In this document: positions 6,277 to 10,969 of the stretch, piece after piece
How positions within the stretch are numbered: the first letter of the stretch is position 1
Layout of the letters: each line of letters begins with the position of its first letter
Source: an uncultured Eggerthellaceae bacterium
Lineage (GTDB): Bacteria; Actinomycetota; Coriobacteriia; Coriobacteriales; Eggerthellaceae
DNA: 10,969 bases
Assembly: GCA_946631805.1 (NCBI GenBank)
Contig: CAMPAJ010000034.1
Coordinates: 1-10,969 of the forward strand
Direction of reading: 5' to 3'
Made by a program: the position numbers and the translations under genes
The notes under the pieces: generated by a model
Told to the model about the DNA's origin: nothing
Seen by the model: the letters and a program-made list of their open reading frames with translations, nothing else
The model's database searches: none

Positions 6277-8690
6277 TACTTCAATCTCCTCCTAAAGTTG
6301 ATGCCCGTAGCCCCTATGCCCAGCGCGAACGTCCCCAACACTGCAGGGGCGGCAAACGGCGACATGGGATTCTCGTCATCCCAGTCGGGTACGTCCGAAT
6401 TCGTCTTGTTCATCATCTGGTACACGCGCCAGCGCTTCGAAGAACCGACATCGGTGCCAGCCGCCTCGGCGGGCTCGTTCTTAGCTTGCTCGCTTGATTG
6501 GCTGTCCATGAGGTTGCGCGCTTGGCTCCCCCGGCTCGAACCGGCATCCGCGCTGTTCTCGCCTGCATTACCGTTACCTCCCGCGCGTGCGCTCGTGCCC
6601 GAGCCATCTGATCCAGTACCGCCCTGGCCGGGATTTCCAGAGCCCCCGCCGTTGGAATTGCCGTTGGAACCGTTGCCGTCGTCGGACCCGTCATCGCCGG
6701 GGTTTTCCTCTGGATCGGCACTATCGGTCGAAGGGTTCCCAGAAGGCAGGTCCTGCTGCGGCTCGTTTCCTCCCCCGCCTCCGGCGGAGGGACCGCCCTT
6801 GAGCACGACCGTGATTCCGTTTATGTAGTAGATCTGGTACGACGTGTTGGCATCGCCCGAGCCCAAGCACCCGAACACGAGCCTGAAACGCGTTCCCTCA
6901 TCCAGCGTGGTATTGGGATTGACCTCGGAGCGGTTCCACTCGAACGAGCTCTGGTACGCCAGAAGAGGCGGCACGATCTCGCCTTCGGCGCGCGACCCGC
7001 CCAGCTCGTAATTGGGGAAGTAGTAGCGGTTGCCGCTTTCGAACAGATACCGGTACGAAATCGGGTTATCGTAACCGTCCGCCGTCTGGAAACGGTATTG
7101 CAGCACATCGGCATCGTCGACGGCTACAAGGTTGACGACGTCTTTGAACAGGAATCCATCGGCGCTGATCACGCCAAAGCGCGAACCCGAAACGACCGTA
7201 GCATTGGTGTGGTACGTGCTGAGCATGCCCAAAAGATCGCTGTAGGAATACGTAGCCTCCTTGACGACTTGATCAGGCCGCTCCTCCCACACGACCTTGA
7301 GCGTAAGCGAATCGGCAGGATTGTACTCGTACACGCCCGTATCGAGCTGCACGTTGGCTGTATCGGTCACGAGCGCTCCGCCCAGGCCCCCGATGGCCGT
7401 GCACGTGACGTACGCATTGCCCGAGTAGGATGTGCAGCGCAGCCTTCCCGTATCCTCGTTTATGGAAAACGCCGAGGACGTGCTGACGTTCCACGTGAGC
7501 GTCGTGTCGACGTTCGCGGCATCGTAATCCTCGCCCGTGCCTGTGACCTGCACGGTTTCGGAACCATCGACTACGTTGCACCAGGTAACGCGCGCTTGGA
7601 GCTGATGGAACGCGTTCTCTTCGTCATAGACGGTCACACCACCCCACGCTTCGCCGATATTGTTGCCGCTCTCGTCGAGAATCTCGACTTGTTTCACGTA
7701 CTTGCCTTCTTGGCCATCGAAAAGAATCGTTACCGTTGCAACGGGCGTTTCTCCTTGGTACACGTTGGGATCGGCAACCGAAACCGTTATGGTCGCCTGT
7801 CCGTTCTTCCCCTGCGGACGAACAAGACCATCGGGCGTTACCGTTGCCACGGAATCATCGCTCGAGCGCCAATTAAGCTCGAAGGCACCAATGGCCGTTG
7901 AACTGTCAGCCGTTTGATAGGCATTGCCCGTCCCATCGGTCGACAAATAGAAGCCCCGTAGCTGAACAGCCTCGCCAAACGAAGTGATGTTGATGGTCTG
8001 GTAGGCACGCTCCACAATCGGGCTGTCGCCCACGTAATGGGTAACTCCCTGATCGTCGGGTTTGTCCCACTTGAGCAGGAGCGTCTTCACGTAGTATTTT
8101 TCCGTTTGGGGGCCAGTTTCGTCTTCGCCAGGATCGGTGCCCTGGTTCTGCTTCTGCGCCTCCGCCTCGATGGCCGCGGCAACCGCGGCGACGACGGCGT
8201 TGAGCTTGTCGATCCGGTCGACCGGGACGAGATGCCGCTGGTCCTGCGTCAGCGCATTGAATGCGTTGACCGCATTGGTGGCAGCTGCCTCGTCGGCGCC
8301 GACGGCGCTCATCGCGGAAGGAAGGGCGTCTATAAGCGCTATGACGGAATCAGCTGCCGCCTGGTCGGCGAGCGCCTTCTGCTGAGCTTCCTCGGCCTGG
8401 CGCTGCTCCTCTTCTTCGCGCTGGCGCTGCTCTTCGGCCTGACGCGCTTCCTCTTCGGCACGAGCCGCTTCTTCTGCGGCTCTGCGAGCTTCCTCCTCGG
8501 CCTGGCGCTGCTCTTCCTCGAGCCGCGCTTGCTCGTCATCTTGGCCCTCCCCGTCGGCCTCCATGGGCTCGGCCGCCCACGCCTGATTGGCGGCCTGCAC
8601 CGCGCCCATGGGCACAAAGCCCAACGCGAGCACGAGCGCCAAGAACAACCTGGCGAGCACCGAGACCATATGTGAACGCACGACCTTCAT
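6276..8690 (-). CDS. Secreted, C-terminally membrane-anchored multidomain surface protein
   Basis: An 804-residue protein. Residues 1 to about 39 are a signal peptide ending near AWA-AEP. A highly charged Glu/Gln/Arg/Ala coiled coil follows at 48-105, then an Ala-rich helical segment to about 180. Next come a Big2-like Ig domain around 240-325 (W-R-S-S-D-D-S-V-A-T-V-T-P-D-G pattern) and a second Ig-like region at 330-450. A domain at about 465-632 is shared with the leftmost gene. A Gly/Ser/Asn/Asp-rich linker spans about 633-750, and one membrane helix at 779-799 is followed by RRRLK. There is no LPXTG. The longer in-frame start at 8897 was rejected because it overlaps the binding-protein gene and hides the signal peptide; ATG 8690 begins 5 bases after the upstream stop. 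Its stop overlaps the ExbB-like start (TAATG). I infer that it is the surface partner of the transporter or motor; its biochemical function is unknown. Confidence 0.85.
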   Translation of the reverse strand: MKVVRSHMVSVLARLFLALVLALGFVPMGAVQAANQAWAAEPMEADGEGQDDEQARLEEEQRQAEEEARRAAEEAARAEEEARQAEEQRQREEEEQRQAEEAQQKALADQAAADSVIALIDALPSAMSAVGADEAAATNAVNAFNALTQDQRHLVPVDRIDKLNAVVAAVAAAIEAEAQKQNQGTDPGEDETGPQTEKYYVKTLLLKWDKPDDQGVTHYVGDSPIVERAYQTINITSFGEAVQLRGFYLSTDGTGNAYQTADSSTAIGAFELNWRSSDDSVATVTPDGLVRPQGKNGQATITVSVADPNVYQGETPVATVTILFDGQEGKYVKQVEILDESGNNIGEAWGGVTVYDEENAFHQLQARVTWCNVVDGSETVQVTGTGEDYDAANVDTTLTWNVSTSSAFSINEDTGRLRCTSYSGNAYVTCTAIGGLGGALVTDTANVQLDTGVYEYNPADSLTLKVVWEERPDQVVKEATYSYSDLLGMLSTYHTNATVVSGSRFGVISADGFLFKDVVNLVAVDDADVLQYRFQTADGYDNPISYRYLFESGNRYYFPNYELGGSRAEGEIVPPLLAYQSSFEWNRSEVNPNTTLDEGTRFRLVFGCLGSGDANTSYQIYYINGITVVLKGGPSAGGGGGNEPQQDLPSGNPSTDSADPEENPGDDGSDDGNGSNGNSNGGGSGNPGQGGTGSDGSGTSARAGGNGNAGENSADAGSSRGSQARNLMDSQSSEQAKNEPAEAAGTDVGSSKRWRVYQMMNKTNSDVPDWDDENPMSPFAAPAVLGTFALGIGATGINFRRRLK
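6286..6293 (-). promoter_or_regulatory. Ribosome binding site of the ExbB-like gene, inside the upstream coding sequence
   Basis: AGGAGGAG on the minus strand lies 9 bases before the ATG at 6276. The same bases are the consecutive Arg codons AGG AGG AGA that form the RRR tail of the preceding membrane anchor, so one stretch serves both as a topology signal in protein and as a translation signal in mRNA. Confidence 0.75.
6795..7298 (-). other. Copy C of the shared surface domain
   Basis: Residues 465-632 of the anchored protein. Landmarks in order are a charged strand, YSYSDLLGML, VISADGFLFKDVVNLV, the Y-R-Y-L-F region, RYYFP, EIVPPLLAY, RFRLVFG and a final YINGITVVL strand. The same order of landmarks is found twice in the leftmost gene. 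The GxLFxDVVxLV ... ADGY ... PPLLAY ... RLVFG ... INGITV layout loosely resembles the fold pattern of sulfite-oxidase-type (SUOX) molybdopterin domains, without a recognisable cofactor cysteine; that link is only a suggestion. Confidence 0.55.
8376..8549 (-). repeat. Low-complexity coding repeat for a charged coiled coil
   Basis: Residues 48-105 of the anchored surface protein are almost entirely E, Q, R and A, in recurring EEEARR / EEQRQ / EEARQAEE units. The DNA repeats near-identical GCGCTGCTCTTC and GCTTCCTC blocks. A long rigid helical stalk or dimerisation segment next to the signal peptide is the likely role. Such repeats expand and contract easily, so length may vary between strains. 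Confidence 0.8.
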
Positions 8691-8695
8691 CAAGC

Positions 8696-9850
8696 TTACG
8701 CCTTCTTGCCCGTGTAGGAATTGCCGAGCATCTTGATTACCTCGTCGCGGTCGACGTCGATACCGAACATGTTCTTGAAGTACTCCTCGGTCACGTCCAC
8801 CATGTCGACGTCGTAGTACTGCGGATACAGCAGGTTCGCGACCCAGTGGATGCCGATGAGGCGGTTGACTCCAGGTGGGCGATCGCACCACGCCCACGGC
8901 TCGTTGGGCATCGCGTATACGCGGTCGTTCTTAACGGCCTTAATCGTCGACCAGTTCTTGTTCGTTCTGATGTCGTCGAAAGCGCCGCCGCGCGTATCGA
9001 CGTCCCACGAGATGATGACCTCGGGATCCCACTTGAGCACCTGCTCGAGCGACACGTCGGTCATGCCGCCGCCATACGTCTCCTCGCACTTGGCGGCGCA
9101 CAGCGCACCGCCTTCCAAGAATCCGAGCATATGCTGGGAGGTTTCGGGCTCGGTCTGCAAACCTTCGGGACCCTCCGCATAGTAGACGCTGATGCGCTCC
9201 TCCTGCGGAATGGTCTGCACGACCTTGTGCACGCGCTCATAGAACTCGCCGCAAAACGTCGCGAGTTCCTCGGCGCGTTCCTCACGCCCCAGGCAATCGC
9301 CCAAGAACCTGAACGCATCGGGAATCTTGTCGAACGAGCCGTCGACGAGCAGGCACGGCCGTTTCGTCTGATTCTGCAAATCAATCGCTTCGGAGATGTT
9401 TTGCTGGGTGAGCTGGATGCCGCTGATGGAGAACATGATGTCGATGTCCTCCTTGAGCAGCGTCTCGCGGTCGATTTCGCCGTTGTTGTGAAGCGTGCCC
9501 AGGTACTTGAGGTCCTTCGAATTCTCGGGCAAGTACTTGAGCTGGTTCTCGTCGAACTTGGCAGCCGTCCCGCCAAGCAGGTCGGGGCAGAGGCACGTGA
9601 TGTAAACCTGGGCAAGCGCGGACGTGAAGAACACGCTCTTGATCTGGTCAGGAGTGGGAATCTCGATTTCGCGGCCCGCATCGTCGACGACAGTGCGCTT
9701 GTGCAAGATAGTTGCATCAGCTGCCTGCTGCACGCTGCTGCAGCCGGTAAGCCCGCTTGCAGCGGCCCCGCCGACGAACGTGACGAGCAGCCCGCCCGCG
9801 CACGCGCGCATAAACGTCCGGCGCGTATACGTTTTCGAGTTCTGCACCAT
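8696..9850 (-). CDS. Tat-exported lipoprotein, class III ABC substrate-binding protein (metal-chelate type)
   Basis: A 384-residue extracytoplasmic receptor expected to deliver ligand to the FecCD permease. The N-terminus carries a twin-arginine signal (T-R-R-T-F-M at 9-14), a hydrophobic stretch, and a lipobox LTGC with the lipid-modified cysteine at 37. The mature part is in the Peripla_BP_2 style: the first strand region after VVDDAGREIEIP, a YYAEGPEGL segment near 223-230, and the C-lobe WDPEVIISWD followed by a DRPPGVNRLIGIHWVANLLYP motif at 323-343. Tat use implies export after folding, sometimes associated with cofactor- or metal-containing cargo. The mature domain has eight further cysteines (86, 88, 166, 186, 200, 251, 255, 322), many for an exported protein. 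Candidate ligands are ferric chelates, heme, corrinoids or oxyanion/metal complexes; the sequence does not decide among them. Confidence 0.92.
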   Translation of the reverse strand: MVQNSKTYTRRTFMRACAGGLLVTFVGGAAASGLTGCSSVQQAADATILHKRTVVDDAGREIEIPTPDQIKSVFFTSALAQVYITCLCPDLLGGTAAKFDENQLKYLPENSKDLKYLGTLHNNGEIDRETLLKEDIDIMFSISGIQLTQQNISEAIDLQNQTKRPCLLVDGSFDKIPDAFRFLGDCLGREERAEELATFCGEFYERVHKVVQTIPQEERISVYYAEGPEGLQTEPETSQHMLGFLEGGALCAAKCEETYGGGMTDVSLEQVLKWDPEVIISWDVDTRGGAFDDIRTNKNWSTIKAVKNDRVYAMPNEPWAWCDRPPGVNRLIGIHWVANLLYPQYYDVDMVDVTEEYFKNMFGIDVDRDEVIKMLGNSYTGKKA

Positions 9851-9852
9851 GT

Positions 9853-9861
9853 CTTCCTCCC
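9853..9861 (-). promoter_or_regulatory. Strong ribosome binding site of the binding-protein gene
   Basis: GGGAGGAAG on the minus strand contains GGAGGA 4 bases before the ATG at 9850. It is among the best Shine-Dalgarno matches in the window, which fits the need for more binding protein than ATPase in such importers. Confidence 0.7.
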
Positions 9862-9864
9862 TAT

Positions 9865-9878
9865 TCGCCGGACGGCGA
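9865..9878 (-). other. Short GC-rich hairpin between ATPase and binding-protein genes
   Basis: The sequence is a 6-base inverted repeat, TCGCCG followed by CGGCGA with two bases between, inside the 56-base gap after the ATPase stop. It sits just upstream of the binding-protein ribosome site. There is no following T-run, so it is not a classical terminator. It could be a small RNA stem that adjusts expression or mRNA stability between the two cistrons. Its short length means it could be chance. Confidence 0.25.
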
Positions 9879-9906
9879 TACGCAACGACGCAATCGAAGC
9901 GCTCGC

Positions 9907-10779
9907 CTATCGGCCTTCCCCTCCAGCAGCACCGCTTAAACCATCTGCGCTTTTTTCCACTTGCTTGGGGCTAGCAGGCGATTCTTCATCTGCCTGCGCC
10001 CGTATGACCGGAATGCACACGCGCAACGTCTCGCCAGACGCCACGGTCACGTCCGTCACGTACGATTCGGTGGCGTAGATGCGACGGAGGTTCTCGGTCG
10101 TGATGATTTCCTGCGGCGTCCCATCGCCGATGATCTGACCCGCCTCCATCATGATGACCCGGTCGCTGCAGAACAGCGCGTGATCCGGGTCGTGCGTGAC
10201 CATGAGCACCGACATCCCCAACCGCGAAAGTCGGTACACACACGAAAGCACGAGCTGCTGATTGCCAAAATCCAAGCTCGCCGTAGGCTCGTCCATGACG
10301 AGCAAATCGGGTTGCTGGGCCAATGCGCGGGCGATGAGCACGAGCTGCTGTTGCCCGCCCGAGAGCTCGGTATACGTGGCATCGGCCAAATGCTCGATGG
10401 AAAGCTGCTGCATGGCCCTGTAGGCGATGAGCTGATCTTTCTTGCTCGCGCCAGTCGCTATGCCCGTCAAGTACGGCGTGCGCCCCAATATGACCACGTC
10501 CGACACCTTAAACGGGAACGGCGGCGTATGCGCCTGGGGAATGTAGGCGAAATGCTGGGCACGCTCGCGCTCATCCATGCTCGAAAGGTCCTTGCCGTCG
10601 ATGCGCACCGTTCCGCCGAAGGGCTTTATGAGCCCGAGCAGATTCTTGAGCACCGTCGACTTGCCGCAGCCGTTAGCGCCAATTACGCATACGAACTGGC
10701 CGCGTGGTATATCGAAGCTCACGCCGTGAACGATTTCCTTGTTGCCGTAACCGGCTCGCAGGTCTTTGACCTCTAGCAT
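9907..10779 (-). CDS. FecE/BtuD-type ABC transporter ATP-binding protein
   Basis: A 290-residue cytoplasmic ATPase powering the adjacent importer. All nucleotide-binding motifs are intact: Walker A GANGCGKS at 34-41, Q-loop glutamine at 82 (YIPQ), signature LSGGQ at 139-143, Walker B LLVMDEP at 159-165 with catalytic E164, D-loop SLD at 168-170 and switch histidine H196. The FPFKVSDVVILGRTPY stretch around 88-103 is typical of the iron-chelate/B12 importer subfamily. I chose the ATG at 10779 over the upstream in-frame TTG at 10824 because MLEVKDLRAGYG is the usual family N-terminus and AAGGGGG sits 6 bases before it. Residues from about 262 to 290 form a polar Ala/Gly/Glu/Ser-rich tail beyond the usual family end, of unknown role. 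It lies between the permease and the binding protein in one apparent operon. Confidence 0.95.
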   Translation of the reverse strand: MLEVKDLRAGYGNKEIVHGVSFDIPRGQFVCVIGANGCGKSTVLKNLLGLIKPFGGTVRIDGKDLSSMDERERAQHFAYIPQAHTPPFPFKVSDVVILGRTPYLTGIATGASKKDQLIAYRAMQQLSIEHLADATYTELSGGQQQLVLIARALAQQPDLLVMDEPTASLDFGNQQLVLSCVYRLSRLGMSVLMVTHDPDHALFCSDRVIMMEAGQIIGDGTPQEIITTENLRRIYATESYVTDVTVASGETLRVCIPVIRAQADEESPASPKQVEKSADGLSGAAGGEGR

Positions 10780-10785
10780 GGCAAG

Positions 10786-10792
10786 CCCCCTT
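10786..10792 (-). promoter_or_regulatory. Ribosome binding site deciding the ATPase start
   Basis: AAGGGGG on the minus strand lies 6 bases before the ATG at 10779. No comparable site precedes the alternative TTG start at 10824, so the shorter protein is preferred. Confidence 0.6.
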
Positions 10793-10834
10793 CGCAGCCG
10801 CTTGCCTGCTGCTTGATTGCGCAATCCACCATAG

Positions 10835-10969
10835 CTACCAGCCCCTCATGTTCCTGCGGTATATGAATATGAAGAACGGGACGCCCAAGATGGACGTGAG
10901 CAAACCGATGGGGATCTCGACCGAATACAGCATGCGGGCCACATCGTCCACCAGCAGCAGGAACACCGC
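10835..10969 (-). CDS. FecCD-family ABC transporter permease, C-terminal end only (partial)
   Basis: This is the last 44 codons of a permease whose start lies beyond the right edge; the reading frame is open to the final base and ends in TAG. The visible part contains VDDVARML, then EIPIGLLTSILGVPFFIF, then a basic tail YRRNMRGW. That matches the C-terminus of the BtuC/FhuB/FecCD permeases of siderophore, heme and cobalamin importers, which end in a VD-x-x-AR segment, an E-x-P-x-G-x-x-T/S-x-x-x-G-x-P-F-F motif and a last membrane helix. It would form the membrane channel for the ATPase and binding protein that follow. The gap to the ATPase start is 55 bases, so the genes are probably co-transcribed. 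The family assignment is firm; the substrate is not visible. Confidence 0.9.
   Translation of the reverse strand, partial: AVFLLLVDDVARMLYSVEIPIGLLTSILGVPFFIFIYRRNMRGW

Noticed and set aside
6276..6440. Sortase-type LPXTG anchor at the end of the 804-residue protein
   Set aside because: The end has a hydrophobic helix and basic tail, which resembles a sortase signal, but no LPXTG-like pentapeptide precedes it; NPMSP is not a convincing variant. Treated as a plain membrane anchor.
8691..8897. 69-codon N-terminal extension of the anchored surface protein
   Set aside because: It overlaps the end of the binding-protein gene, is Arg/Pro/His-rich like a shadow frame, and would bury the obvious signal peptide that begins at the ATG at 8690.
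8672..10078. Long plus-strand open frame of 468 codons
   Set aside because: It runs antisense across the ATPase, binding-protein and surface-protein genes, which have clear motifs, signal peptides and ribosome sites. It has no recognisable domain and reflects codon bias of GC-rich minus-strand genes.
1..10969. CRISPR array, tRNA/rRNA, insertion sequence or phage genes
   Set aside because: No regularly spaced DNA repeats, no tRNA or rRNA signatures, and no transposase or phage protein motifs on either strand.

Overview
The window is a GC-rich stretch of a bacterial chromosome with every credible gene on the minus strand, so transcription runs from high to low coordinates. The sequence features fit an anaerobic, single-membrane (monoderm) actinobacterium of the Coriobacteriia/Eggerthellales type. 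Evidence for this is the very large secreted proteins with Lys-rich Ig-like C-termini, Ala-Glu-Thr-type signal cleavage sites, and the strong GGAGG ribosome binding sites. This assignment is by style, not by any database match.

In order of transcription, the right part (10969 to 8696) is a FecBCDE-type uptake cassette. It holds the last 44 codons of a FecCD permease, a complete ATPase and a Tat-exported lipoprotein binding protein of the metal-chelate (siderophore/heme/corrinoid) class. The middle part (8690 to 5171) is tightly coupled to it. It encodes an 804-residue secreted protein anchored by a C-terminal membrane helix, then an ExbB/TolQ/MotA-like proton-channel subunit, then a small DUF2149-like protein that looks like a shortened ExbD with a membrane-embedded aspartate. 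Stops and starts overlap by 1 and 4 bases. The left part holds a 1152-residue secreted GLUG-repeat beta-helix protein (5153 to 1695), 17 bases downstream of the small protein. After a 140-base AT-rich spacer with promoter and operator-like inverted repeats, it also holds the N-terminal 518 codons of another secreted protein (1554 to 1, running off the window).

The most interesting reading is that this is one surface-to-cytoplasm uptake system in which an ABC importer is combined with an ExbB/ExbD-like proton-driven motor, although no outer membrane or TonB is expected. One domain of about 170 residues occurs once in the membrane-anchored protein and twice in tandem in the leftmost protein. 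This ties the distal surface genes to the motor and transporter. The substrate is not identifiable from the sequence; a metal chelate or tetrapyrrole is the class-level expectation.
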